64,000 nt of DNA, from IMG/VR virus record IMGVR_UViG_3300035070_002905, positions 108,111 through 172,110 of that record; one strand, 5' to 3'. This document shows positions 40,264-48,684 of this stretch, piece after piece; the first letter of the stretch is position 1; each line of letters begins with the position of its first letter. The DNA comes from a virus. Position numbers and translations under genes: made by a program. The notes under the pieces were generated by a model. That model was not told the origin of the DNA. It made no database searches and saw only the letters and a program-made list of their open reading frames with translations.

Positions 40264-43200
40264 TTCTTACGGATTCGGATAGGAGTGTTCTCTGAGATCT
40301 GTCCAGATTCCAGTGCAGCCATAGCCGCCTGTTCACTGTCGAAACTCATAGTCTCCTGCTCCATGTCCGGACTAGTCAAGTAAGATGATCCTAAGATCGC
40401 CTCGTGACCCGGTGCGTACATCGGAGAGCCATGCCCCATACGAGCATCGTGTAGATGGTTCTCAGGGAGTAGCTTATCCTTAGCCTCTTGAATTGCTTCA
40501 GGAGTCACCGGAGCGAACATCGACATTGCATCACCATCGTAATCGGCCGCGAAGCCAGGTAGATGGAGGATGTTCATACCGATTGTCTTACCGCTTGTCG
40601 GTACCGCTTTAAGCGCTAGGATATTCGTCTTCATCAATGTAGGTGCACGGTTGAGAATCACCGGTACTTCCTGACACATCTTGTTGAACGAAGCGCCTGC
40701 CGCCTGGTTGCGAGTCTCGTAAGCCTCTTTAGCCGATGCTGCATCGTAACCCTTCTGAGCCAGGTCACGCTTGATGTGCATCTCGTACATAGTCCATAGC
40801 TGCTCTTTAGGGATCTTAGCCTCGTTGAAGCCTACATCCGGAGCTGCGTAGATCGTACCACGACCAGAGATGTCCTGCTTCTTACTCAGAAGCTTGCTCT
40901 GGAAGAGACCGGTCTTAGGACCGCCTTCACCACCAATCTGCTTAAGCAAACCTTTAAGGCCCTGCTGCTTATGCTTATAGTTAGCCGGATCGCCTGCCGC
41001 CATGATAGCCTTAAGACCCTGATAGGTCTCAGAACGAACATCCTGCAGTGGCTGATACTCAGGTGTAACGATGTCTTTCAACTCGCCAACCTTCTCGTTA
41101 CTGATGAACGCATCTTTATACAGAGAGTTAACGTCTGCTACCGAAGCACGTCCACCCGTTACCGATACTGGACGCATCACTGGTGGAATGATCGGAATGT
41201 TACGTAGCATTACCGCTTTAGAGGGATCGTCGTAACCCTGCTTGTTAAGACCGTGTAGGTACTTCAACTTCTTAATCGCCTGGTCTTTCTTACTACGTGA
41301 AGTAATAGAGTGTACCTGACCTTTAAGATAGTCTACCTCGGCAGTCGTATCGATGTCCGCTAGCATTTGACTGAATGCCTCGCCGCCTACGATCATCTCA
41401 CCGTTCTCAGCCTGCTTAGTGAAGTCAGGGATAGAGCTAACGTTTACCTGACGAACAACCTCTTCGCTATCAGAATCGATCAAGTCGAATATACCAGTAG
41501 CCTTGCGCTTAACGCCAAACTTACCAGAGATCAGACCGTCGTATTCCTTCTGCTTAAGATCGAGCATTGAACGTACAGGATCCTCGAAGACTGGGTTAAC
41601 TGTAGGCTCTGCCAGCTTCATATGAGACCACTTCTGACCGTCAGGTCCACCGGTGATACTCGTATCGAATAGGCCGCCCTTCTCAGGACGTGCATCCTTA
41701 CCGTAAACCATCTTAGCATTCTGGATCTCTCCGTTAGAACGTTTAAGGATTGACTCATCGGTCAGAGGAGAAAGACTAAGCTTACCGTTACGGTGACTCA
41801 CGTCGATGCCTGAACCTACTAGGTAATCGAAGAACTTGTTCGTAGCGAATGTAGTCTTAGGCTTCGGAAGCGGTAGACCTCGTACGTACTTGTCCCAGTA
41901 TTCATTCTGATCTGTTAGCGCGCCACCTTCAGATTTAATGGTACCGATTTCCTTCAGGTTCTTACGAGCGTTCGAGCCTAGTAAGCCTAGGAACTCCATG
42001 TAACCTACTGATTTAGCACCTTCTTCACCACCTTTAGTTGGCTGACCGACGTTATCGTAGCCGCCTACCGAACGAGCCGAGTAGTTAGCGTCAACCGTCT
42101 TGTCTAGCTTAAGGATGTACTGTGGTCCAGCTAGTACGTTAGCACCGATAGTCTTACCGGTCTGCGGATCGTAGATCTCCTCGGTATCGCTCAGGCCATG
42201 CTTGGCAAGGTCATCACGAATCTTCGCAAGGTTATCCTTCTCACCGTAGTTCTGTACCATGTACGGCTGTCCGGTCTTCTTAGCGATCTTACTAGCTGCA
42301 GTCTCAAGGACCTGGCCTAGGTTGATACGCGAAGTTACCGACGCAGGGTTAAGTAGAAGGTCTACTGCTTTACCAGTCTCCTTACTATGTGGCATCTCGT
42401 GATCGTCTAGGATCAGCGATACAACACCCTTGTTGCCGTGCAGTCCAGTAATCTTATCACCCATCTCAAGGTTCTTCTCAGAACGAATGATTACGCGGAT
42501 ATTCTTACCAGAGTGGTCTACATCTACAATCTCTCCAGCCTCGTGGTGATCCCATACAATCGAAGCATCACGATACGGACTTACCAGAGTCTTATGCAGA
42601 CGTCCCAGTACTTTATCCGTATCAGACTGTTGGCGCTCCTCCATGATAGGCCAGATTAGATCGCCATGACTTAGCTTACGGCCTTTAGTAGGCTTGCCGT
42701 CCATTGCGAATCCATTAAGCTGTTCAGGCTTGTACTTACGACCGAAGTTCGCACGGAACTTAGCGGCATCTAGTACTGTTTCTTTACCGGTCTGGTAGTC
42801 AAACTTATAGCAGTGGTTACTGGTCATAGACTCGGCAGCCGACTTACTGATGATGATACCATCCTCGTGGTTAAAGCCTTTGTACGGGATGTATGCTGCG
42901 TGCAGGTTCTTACCTAGAGCAAGACTTCCGTCTTTAGTATAGTTATTATCTGCTACTACATCGCCAGGTTTAACTCGATCGCCGATCTGTAGATGACTCT
43001 CAGAGTCATCGTGGAAGCCCTTCATGTTAAACGGCATGTTATCTACCAGCTTAATCGTATGGTCTTCCTTAGTACCATCCTCGCGGATTGTAATCGACTT
43101 AGGAGTCTTACCGACTACCGTGCCTTCTACTGGGCTCTGACTTGAGAATACTCCAGCCATACGAGTGCCGTAAGAAGTACCAGTATGATCGACCGTCTGT

Positions 43201-44822
43201 ACTAGCGGCTGCTCACGTTCCTTCAGGCTTAGAGACTGAGGGATTGCCTTACCTGCCATCGTTAGACGACCGGGGTGGTTACTGTTAAAGAACGGCACAA
43301 GGTTAGTCGTTACCGTGTACATATCAGAACCTGCTGGAATCCAGTAGTCTACCTGTGCACGAGGCACCTCGGCGAACTTACCGTTACGCTGGGCCTGTAC
43401 TGTAGGAGCATCAGACTTAAGGCCGTCCGAGAAGCCTACCGTAGAGTTCATCATCTCGTTAGACGATAGGTAGTGTTCGACACCCTTACTATCTAGTACA
43501 CGAGCGTACATGTTACCCTCTTCATCACGACGTGAAGTCATGGTGAAACGCTGGTCGATACCAGCCATGCCAGATTCCGGTGTACGTGATGGATCAAGGA
43601 TACCTAGATGCGAAGGATCGACGTTACGAGCCTCGTCTGGAACACCTTGAGCCGATGCGATACCGCCGTAGCCCTGACCTAGGATTGTAGCCTTACCAAC
43701 GTTCTCAATGCTCTCTACCGGGTTTGTTTCCGTCGGTGTTGATGCCAGTGAGCTGTTGATGATGAAATTAGTGTATACCTTGTTAAAAGGCTTGGCTCCA
43801 AGTACTCCTCGAATCTTAGGGTTATTCTTGTCCACGCGGCCAAGAGCACGCTGTACATTCTTGAGGGTACCTGTAACATTCGCATTACCTTTACTGAAGT
43901 GGCTGCCGATGAAGTCCGGAAGGTTCTGCACCTTCTTGAACTGCAGGCTATCACGGTTATCTTCCTGACGTTCACCACGGCTGATATCAACCAGGTTCTT
44001 ACAGGCACGCATGATGGTCTCTGCCTCTACATGGCCGAACGACTTACCTAGGGTAGTCTCGGTAGTAGATGCATCAAGGCTAGAGCTCTCTAAGGCCTCG
44101 CGAAGGATACGAGCCTTCTCGTCGACCGGTAGACTCTTATCCTGCAGACGCTTGTTAACCATCTTACCGTATAGGTTAGTGATTACCTTGTTCTCCATAC
44201 CCTTAGATGCTTTGATGTTAACTGTAAGCAGGTCCTGAGGAATGAAGCGCGACATGTCTGCAAGGTTCATCTTGAAGACTTCAGTCAGTACTGGGATTAG
44301 CGGTACGCCGGCAGACTTAGCGCCACCTGCACGTACGTTGAAGACCTCTGTTTCAGGGTCTAGAACGATACTAAAATTCGCACCCGAGCCGGTGTTAAAG
44401 GAGGATTCCAGTTCGTCGTTATCGCGAGAGCGAGTATATACTCCAGGCTTAAGCACAATGAGGTTAGCGACATTGTAGTTGTTCCCTCTATAGATTGCAG
44501 TATGCTTACCCGTCATAGAGTAAGTGTCTGCTAGTTGAAAGTTCTTCACGGTATCGACGAGATCGCCGGTCTTCTTATCGTACATCTTAACGGTACCCTT
44601 AACCGGGTACGTTAGAGATTTACCTTTAAGAATTGCCTGCTTCTCATCCTCGTGGTCGAAGTGCTTCTTGTCTGCGTAGACATCTTCCACTTCGATTCGG
44701 TAATTGTTATCCTCAATAGGAAACGTTGAAGAAATCCCTTTGATCATCGCGTTGTCAGTCTTCTCATTGATATCATGAGGGGATGTAAACAGCGGGATTA
44801 GTTCATCAGCCTTCTTTGGCAT
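40260..44822 (-). CDS. RNA polymerase beta / beta-prime N-terminal fusion subunit
   Basis: 1520 aa. Residues 1-1017 are beta: GKHTAIYRGNNYNVANLIVL and GANFSIVLDPETEVFNVR (protrusion/lobe), AAYIPYKGFNHEDGIIISKS, EMGDKITGLHGNKGVVS, NPASVTSRINLGQVLET, and YILKLDKTVDANYSARS near the end of beta. Residues 1018-1520 are beta-prime N-terminus: SPLTDESILKRSNGEI, KGGLFDTSITGG, VTGGRASVADVNSLY, LSKKQDISGRGTI, VILNRAPTLM and FAADYDGDAMSMF. The catalytic metal-binding Asp triad is D1427, D1429, D1431. The N-terminal zinc ribbon of beta-prime is absent. The protein ends 89 residues after the active site, so beta-prime is split there and continues in the 609-aa gene. It lies one gene downstream of the portal gene. 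Confidence 0.95.
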   Translation of the reverse strand: MPKKADELIPLFTSPHDINEKTDNAMIKGISSTFPIEDNNYRIEVEDVYADKKHFDHEDEKQAILKGKSLTYPVKGTVKMYDKKTGDLVDTVKNFQLADTYSMTGKHTAIYRGNNYNVANLIVLKPGVYTRSRDNDELESSFNTGSGANFSIVLDPETEVFNVRAGGAKSAGVPLIPVLTEVFKMNLADMSRFIPQDLLTVNIKASKGMENKVITNLYGKMVNKRLQDKSLPVDEKARILREALESSSLDASTTETTLGKSFGHVEAETIMRACKNLVDISRGERQEDNRDSLQFKKVQNLPDFIGSHFSKGNANVTGTLKNVQRALGRVDKNNPKIRGVLGAKPFNKVYTNFIINSSLASTPTETNPVESIENVGKATILGQGYGGIASAQGVPDEARNVDPSHLGILDPSRTPESGMAGIDQRFTMTSRRDEEGNMYARVLDSKGVEHYLSSNEMMNSTVGFSDGLKSDAPTVQAQRNGKFAEVPRAQVDYWIPAGSDMYTVTTNLVPFFNSNHPGRLTMAGKAIPQSLSLKEREQPLVQTVDHTGTSYGTRMAGVFSSQSPVEGTVVGKTPKSITIREDGTKEDHTIKLVDNMPFNMKGFHDDSESHLQIGDRVKPGDVVADNNYTKDGSLALGKNLHAAYIPYKGFNHEDGIIISKSAAESMTSNHCYKFDYQTGKETVLDAAKFRANFGRKYKPEQLNGFAMDGKPTKGRKLSHGDLIWPIMEERQQSDTDKVLGRLHKTLVSPYRDASIVWDHHEAGEIVDVDHSGKNIRVIIRSEKNLEMGDKITGLHGNKGVVSLILDDHEMPHSKETGKAVDLLLNPASVTSRINLGQVLETAASKIAKKTGQPYMVQNYGEKDNLAKIRDDLAKHGLSDTEEIYDPQTGKTIGANVLAGPQYILKLDKTVDANYSARSVGGYDNVGQPTKGGEEGAKSVGYMEFLGLLGSNARKNLKEIGTIKSEGGALTDQNEYWDKYVRGLPLPKPKTTFATNKFFDYLVGSGIDVSHRNGKLSLSPLTDESILKRSNGEIQNAKMVYGKDARPEKGGLFDTSITGGPDGQKWSHMKLAEPTVNPVFEDPVRSMLDLKQKEYDGLISGKFGVKRKATGIFDLIDSDSEEVVRQVNVSSIPDFTKQAENGEMIVGGEAFSQMLADIDTTAEVDYLKGQVHSITSRSKKDQAIKKLKYLHGLNKQGYDDPSKAVMLRNIPIIPPVMRPVSVTGGRASVADVNSLYKDAFISNEKVGELKDIVTPEYQPLQDVRSETYQGLKAIMAAGDPANYKHKQQGLKGLLKQIGGEGGPKTGLFQSKLLSKKQDISGRGTIYAAPDVGFNEAKIPKEQLWTMYEMHIKRDLAQKGYDAASAKEAYETRNQAAGASFNKMCQEVPVILNRAPTLMKTNILALKAVPTSGKTIGMNILHLPGFAADYDGDAMSMFAPVTPEAIQEAKDKLLPENHLHDARMGHGSPMYAPGHEAILGSSYLTSPDMEQETMSFDSEQAAMAALESGQISENTPIRIRKK

Positions 44823-44823
44823 C

Positions 44824-45108
44824 TTACTCTCCTTGACGTTCTAAATATGTAACTACTACTGTATAAACTCCAGTCGCCGTACTAATAGAATCCTTACGCT
44901 CCAAGATCATTACCTCCTGGTCTGCACTGACCGAGCGGTTAAGCAGGGTCTCGTACGCAGTGATATCGTCGCTTCCCTCGGCACTGTTAGACAGCGTGAA
45001 GAAACCGATACGATATCGGTAGTTAGTCAGGTCTGGACCGCCTTGATTATTAGCCGGCAGCATCTCTGGAGATGCAGGCCCTTGGTTTTTCTCATTAAAC
45101 AGATCCAT
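44824..45108 (-). CDS. small head-region protein between portal and polymerase genes
   Basis: 94 aa from ATG 45108 (GAGGAG upstream, inside the portal gene end). Start of the sequence is MDLFNEKNQGPASP, then a beta-type region (YRYRIGFFTLSNSAEGSDD ... VYTVVVTYLERQGE). Overlaps the portal gene by 14 bases and ends one base before the polymerase start codon, so all three are likely coupled. Unknown. Confidence 0.5.
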   Translation of the reverse strand: MDLFNEKNQGPASPEMLPANNQGGPDLTNYRYRIGFFTLSNSAEGSDDITAYETLLNRSVSADQEVMILERKDSISTATGVYTVVVTYLERQGE

Positions 45109-46918
45109 TACGTGACTCCTCAAAGATTCTCTGTTGTGCCGTACGTGAGCGACGGCGTGTTGGTTTTGGTTTCGGTGCTACCGATGCGGCCTTCTGCATA
45201 CCGGCCTGAGGATCTTCCTCTACCTCGTCTGCTCCGCCCATGTATTGCTGGATGATAGTCATAACGTGGTCGTACTTCGCCTCGTCTTCGGCCTGTAGGG
45301 CCATAACCATTTCCATACGTTTCTGTTCGTCAGGCTCTTGAAGAATCGCCTGCGCTTTAGTCATGACATCTTGACGGTAATCGTTATAGCCGGACTCGTC
45401 CTCGCCATCAGATACCTCGTCTTTGTGAGCCATGTAGACTGCCTGTTCCATCTTGTACTTCATGCGTACTGATTCTTCAGCCTTATCGATCTGCTCTTGG
45501 ACAATCTTCTCGCTCTCCTTCTCGGGATCGATGTCGCATGTCTCGAGCAGGGTCTTGCCGCTGATTAGGCTAGCCTGATGTAGCTGTAGGTACATGTTCT
45601 TCAGTGCATCGTTATCGGTCAACTGGTATGGCACCAGGCTAACATCGGCTTCTTCTAGGCCTAGGTAGTTAGCGATCTGATCGACGATCCAAGTAAGATA
45701 GCGTTTAATCTTACGGTTGTACTGGTTCATGTTGTTCTCTAGTAGACGTAGGCCTACCGTAGAGCTCGTCCAGTTAGTCGTACCGCTCAATAGCTCACGG
45801 CTCACGCCCATTGCCATTAGCAGCTGCTCTTCAGCGAATTGCAGTTCCTGTGTAACCAGTAGAGATTTACCCTGACCGCCTACGTAAGCTGTACCGATCG
45901 GCACTGGACTTAGTAGTACATGGTTAGGATCCTGCTTGAATCGCTGCAGGCTTGACTTCACGTTAGTCGTGAAGTTATTCATACTCATCATCGATACCGG
46001 GTCGCCGGCAGAAGAACTCTGTTGCGGGTACAATACGCGCATCGGGTTCATATGCTCCAGGGCAATCGCCTCGTTAGCCTTCTTCAGACACTGCATGTAG
46101 AATACAGTCGAGTAGTGAGATAGTAGCGGCGGAACACCGAATCCCTCGATGAAGTCACCCATTGTAAGGCTCTTCATGTGGTGGATGGCGCCAGGCGCAA
46201 ACTTAAATTCTTTCTGTGTGCGTACAGCCTCTACGAATTCCCATGGTACAGTCGTCAGGAAGTGCGGGTCACCGATTAGGATCTTACGCTTGACGTCGCC
46301 AGGGATGTTGTAGAAGTACTCTGTATCGCCGGTAATAGGGTTATCATTGATGGAGATGTTATCCGGCTTCCACTTAATGATATTGATACGGTTTACATCT
46401 TTACTCTTCGTATCGATGCGCTTGTATATTACCTTCTGTGAACATCCAGGACATTCTCCACTGAACTGAAACTTCTTCCAGATCGCGTACTTGCCGTCCA
46501 GCGCCTTGCGGCTGTTGTAGCTAGTCTTACACGAAGGGCACTCTAGCATACGATCGATAGGAAAGTAGATAGAGGTGAAGCTGTTTCCGTAAGCATGGTA
46601 ATCGAAGCCACCGTCTGACATCTTCTCGATTAGCTTAACCGATTCGAATATCTCTTCGTACTTCTCACGGAGTTGTTTCTTCGGAGAACTCACGGTTACT
46701 TCAGTGATCGGATAGGTCGCTAGCTTACGTAGTACCTCAGCACTAGTAGGAGACTTAACGATGATGAATCGCGTCCACTTAAGAAGGTCGTGAAAACTAC
46801 GCGGGAGGAACTGACTGGATACGTCGTACGCAGGGTTCGCGTAAGTACCTAAGTCATATCGTCCGTAGTAGCCACCAGGTGTAATTGTTGGGCTAGTCCC
46901 AATCTGACCAATAGCCAT
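45095..46918 (-). CDS. portal protein with zinc-ribbon insertion
   Basis: 607 aa. Its plan is that of phage portals: N-terminal wing (HDLLKWTRFIIVKSPTSAEVLRKL), FDYHAYGNSFTSIY, a long central part with PWEFVEAVRTQKEF and GDFIEGFGVPPLL, the stem-crown region (ELQFAEEQLLMAMGVSRELLSG ... TVGLRLLENNMNQYNRKIKRYLTWIVDQI), and a charged helical C-terminus. An inserted C-x-x-C ... C-x-x-C unit (CPSC and CPGC, about 30 residues apart, near residues 130-165) predicts a zinc ribbon. One K-x-A motif (MQKAA) lies about 35 residues from the C-terminus. It is the first gene of the structural block; no terminase gene is adjacent. Confidence 0.85.
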   Translation of the reverse strand: MAIGQIGTSPTITPGGYYGRYDLGTYANPAYDVSSQFLPRSFHDLLKWTRFIIVKSPTSAEVLRKLATYPITEVTVSSPKKQLREKYEEIFESVKLIEKMSDGGFDYHAYGNSFTSIYFPIDRMLECPSCKTSYNSRKALDGKYAIWKKFQFSGECPGCSQKVIYKRIDTKSKDVNRINIIKWKPDNISINDNPITGDTEYFYNIPGDVKRKILIGDPHFLTTVPWEFVEAVRTQKEFKFAPGAIHHMKSLTMGDFIEGFGVPPLLSHYSTVFYMQCLKKANEAIALEHMNPMRVLYPQQSSSAGDPVSMMSMNNFTTNVKSSLQRFKQDPNHVLLSPVPIGTAYVGGQGKSLLVTQELQFAEEQLLMAMGVSRELLSGTTNWTSSTVGLRLLENNMNQYNRKIKRYLTWIVDQIANYLGLEEADVSLVPYQLTDNDALKNMYLQLHQASLISGKTLLETCDIDPEKESEKIVQEQIDKAEESVRMKYKMEQAVYMAHKDEVSDGEDESGYNDYRQDVMTKAQAILQEPDEQKRMEMVMALQAEDEAKYDHVMTIIQQYMGGADEVEEDPQAGMQKAASVAPKPKPTRRRSRTAQQRIFEESRNGSV

Positions 46919-46961
46919 GTAAGTTCCTCTTTGATTTGTTATGATGATTTTAGCTCGTAAT

Positions 46962-46970
46962 AGTATTTTA
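46962..46970 (-). promoter_or_regulatory. late-type promoter motif TAAAATACT
   Basis: Minus-strand TAAAATACT about 44 bp upstream of the portal start, the start of the main structural block. One base differs from the commonest form. It lies eight bases from the -35 of the divergent early promoter. Confidence 0.5.
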
Positions 46971-46977
46971 CGATTTG

Positions 46978-47033
46978 TTCAACAATAGCCTGCCGATTTG
47001 TTATAAGTAATACGTAGGGATATACACTCTACG
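46978..47033 (+). promoter_or_regulatory. early promoter with 5' stem-loop (copy 1 of tandem pair)
   Basis: TTCAAC (46978-46983), 18-bp spacer, TATAAG (47002-47007), then TAATAC and a stem CGTAGGG / CACTCTACG-type pairing (47013-47019 with 47027-47033, one G-U). It drives the 47120 operon together with the second copy 58 bp downstream. Confidence 0.7.
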
Positions 47034-47035
47034 CT

Positions 47036-47090
47036 TTAAATATATAGTGTTCATCTTGTTATAAGTAAGATGTACAGGAGAATACTCTCC
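47036..47090 (+). promoter_or_regulatory. early promoter with 5' stem-loop (copy 2 of tandem pair)
   Basis: TTAAAT (47036-47041), 18-bp spacer, TATAAG (47060-47065) followed by TAAGATGTA and the stem GGAGA-ATAC-TCTCC (47077-47090). The -35 is weaker than in the other copies. Nearest start codon is at 47120. Confidence 0.7.
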
Positions 47091-47119
47091 GTCCTAACAA
47101 AAATTATTGAGGTTACACC

Positions 47120-47377
47120 ATGCGCATTATCGATAACAACAACGCTCGTCTTGACATCACTGCTCCAACTGGTACTATCGCTGAGAACGGCGTAGTAGAA
47201 ATCGCTGCTCCAAAACGTACAATCACTGGCCTGCTTAGCGCCGCTGCTCTTTCAGTAGTAAGCAAGCTAGATCTTAAAGTTACACTTAACGGTATGGTCG
47301 GCAAGGCTCATAAAGTTGAGTTCAGCAGCGACGTATCTGAAGCAGATATCCGCACAGCACTAAACCTCGTCAACTAG
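47120..47377 (+). CDS. small hypothetical early protein
   Basis: 85 aa behind the tandem early promoters. Balanced composition with short beta and helical segments (ARLDITAPTGTIAENGVVEIAAP ... LLSAAALSVVSKLDLKVTLNG). The first gene of the operon, likely highly expressed; unusually for this phage it uses codons with few rare triplets. No known domain. The next gene begins one base after its stop codon. Confidence 0.5.
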   Translation: MRIIDNNNARLDITAPTGTIAENGVVEIAAPKRTITGLLSAAALSVVSKLDLKVTLNGMVGKAHKVEFSSDVSEADIRTALNLVN

Positions 47378-47378
47378 C

Positions 47379-47612
47379 ATGATGACGGCTAAGGTGGCTG
47401 AAGCTGTACGTGCACTGGCCGGCACGACACACAAGTACAATACTTTCCGTAAGACTTGCCGCCAGGTAGGTCTTAACGGGGAGCACATTAGTAACTCCGA
47501 ACTGCGTGAGACTTTTGAGATGTGCAAGCGAAAGCAACCGCGCAAACGTATCGCTAACGTTAACCGATACGATATTAACAATTATGGTTCAAGAGGAATG
47601 ATCAAATGCTAA
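47379..47612 (+). CDS. small basic hypothetical protein
   Basis: 77 aa, basic, with cysteines (KTCRQVGLNGEHISNSELRETFEMCKRKQPRKRIANVNRYD). Two adjacent ATG codons offer starts at 47379 and 47382. A helix-rich, Arg/Lys-rich protein of this size could bind nucleic acid; not recognised. It overlaps the next gene by seven bases. Confidence 0.45.
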   Translation: MMTAKVAEAVRALAGTTHKYNTFRKTCRQVGLNGEHISNSELRETFEMCKRKQPRKRIANVNRYDINNYGSRGMIKC

Positions 47613-47734
47613 GAGCTACTTACCTCGTCTGCATTACAGTAATATGTCTCCTACCAGACGATGTCCAAGGGCTCTTAGCCGTATCTACATCGCTAGGTAT
47701 GCTGTACCAGTATAAACGTTCAACATTCGCATAA
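47606..47734 (+). CDS. 42-aa membrane peptide
   Basis: Starts at ATG 47606 inside the end of the previous gene with GAGG upstream. The sequence MLRATYLVCITVICLLPDD...LLAVSTSLGMLYQYKRSTFA contains a hydrophobic N-terminal helix and a second weak one. The next early promoter lies within its last codons. Membrane location is predicted; function unknown. Confidence 0.45.
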   Translation: MLRATYLVCITVICLLPDDVQGLLAVSTSLGMLYQYKRSTFA

Positions 47735-47773
47735 CTTTATGCTATAAGTAATGTGTACCGAGGATTACTCCTC
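47719..47773 (+). promoter_or_regulatory. early promoter with 5' stem-loop
   Basis: TTCAAC (47719-47724), 18-bp spacer, TATAAG (47743-47748) then TAATGTGTA and the stem GAGGA-TTAC-TCCTC (47760-47773). A second hairpin (CCGGT with ACCGG) follows in the 5' leader at about 47790-47810. Confidence 0.75.
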
Positions 47774-47830
47774 ACATTAAACCTATGGGTTGCCGGTCCC
47801 TCCACCGGTATCTTAAAGAAGGAAAGACTC

Positions 47831-48088
47831 ATGTCTCAGAAAACAGCAATGACTAACGAACAACTTACTGTAGCAATCCAACAGCTTCAGGAAGGTCAGC
47901 AACAAATCGCTGATGCCCTTACTCAGGGCGCGCCGGCTACTCGTAAAGTAGCAAGCTTCTTCGGAAAGCACAAGACGAAAATCCTTGCAGCCATTGGTGT
48001 GGTTGCAGCGGGCGGTCTAGGCTATGCCGGTTACAATCAGGTTTCTAACAAATCTGAAACTCCTCTTCTTGAGGATGTAGCCGAGTAG
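47831..48088 (+). CDS. small membrane protein with coiled-coil N-terminus
   Basis: 85 aa from ATG 47831 (AAGGAAAG upstream); the long in-frame extension to 47753 lies inside the promoter leader and was not used. Residues 9-38 are Gln-rich helix (NEQLTVAIQQLQEGQQQIADAL), then a basic stretch and one TM helix (ILAAIGVVAAGGLGYAGY). It ends in an acidic tail. Expected inner-membrane protein; function unknown. Ends before a terminator. Confidence 0.5.
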   Translation: MSQKTAMTNEQLTVAIQQLQEGQQQIADALTQGAPATRKVASFFGKHKTKILAAIGVVAAGGLGYAGYNQVSNKSETPLLEDVAE

Positions 48089-48103
48089 AGTCTGGGCTGC
48101 CCT

Positions 48104-48122
48104 GGGCCTCCGGGCCCTTTTT
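48104..48122 (+). terminator. Rho-independent terminator
   Basis: GGGCC-TCCG-GGCCC (48104-48117) followed by five T. Fifteen bases after the stop of the membrane protein gene. Read-through to the next gene at 48153 would need to pass it. Confidence 0.8.
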
Positions 48123-48152
48123 CTTTCGCTATACCTTTATTGGAGTACTACC

Positions 48153-48677
48153 ATGGAATTAGCATTAAAACAAGCACGTCGCTTAGACATCGCTCTACGT
48201 AACTTGACTATCGAAGGTCAGACTGCGGAAGTTCGTAAGTACGACCGCCAGACTATCGTCGGTGATCTTGATGCAGGTGGTGAAAGCCTGTCCCGTAACA
48301 TCCTAGATGTAATGATCTTAAACGATATCCGTTATCAGATCCGTCATCTAATCAACTACGCTAACATGGAGACCGGCGTAAGCGAACTTCTTAACGAACG
48401 TGACCGTCTGACTCGTGACCTAGAGATCTACAGCAAGCTAGGCCGCGTCGATAGCACGGAAGATCAGCTTCGCTTCGTAGGCTCTAACTTCGATACTAAT
48501 ACCGTGCGCCTAAGCGTTGTACGCCAGGAGCATCGTACTAATGTCGACAAGGAAGTGGCTACCGCTAAGCACCGTCTAGAAGAAATCTCTGCAGAGCTTA
48601 ACCAGCTTAACGAGACGGCAGTAATCGAGCTAGACGATGATGATGTAGCTATGTTAAAACACTACAACTATCTATAG
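48153..48677 (+). CDS. coiled-coil hypothetical protein
   Basis: 174 aa, helical, acidic overall, with heptad repeats (LNERDRLTRDLEIYSKLG, VDKEVATAKHRLEEISAELNQLNETA). Lacks signal peptide and membrane segments. Not recognised. It precedes the membrane-protein array at 48822 in the same direction and could be its soluble partner, though nothing besides proximity supports that. Confidence 0.5.
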   Translation: MELALKQARRLDIALRNLTIEGQTAEVRKYDRQTIVGDLDAGGESLSRNILDVMILNDIRYQIRHLINYANMETGVSELLNERDRLTRDLEIYSKLGRVDSTEDQLRFVGSNFDTNTVRLSVVRQEHRTNVDKEVATAKHRLEEISAELNQLNETAVIELDDDDVAMLKHYNYL

Positions 48678-48684
48678 GTCCCCT

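Noticed and set aside
37816-44822. Assignment to phiKZ-like nucleus-forming phages
   Set aside because: Gene architecture differs (fused beta/beta-prime-N, sigma-70 factor) and no nuclear shell or PhuZ-like tubulin gene is visible in this window.
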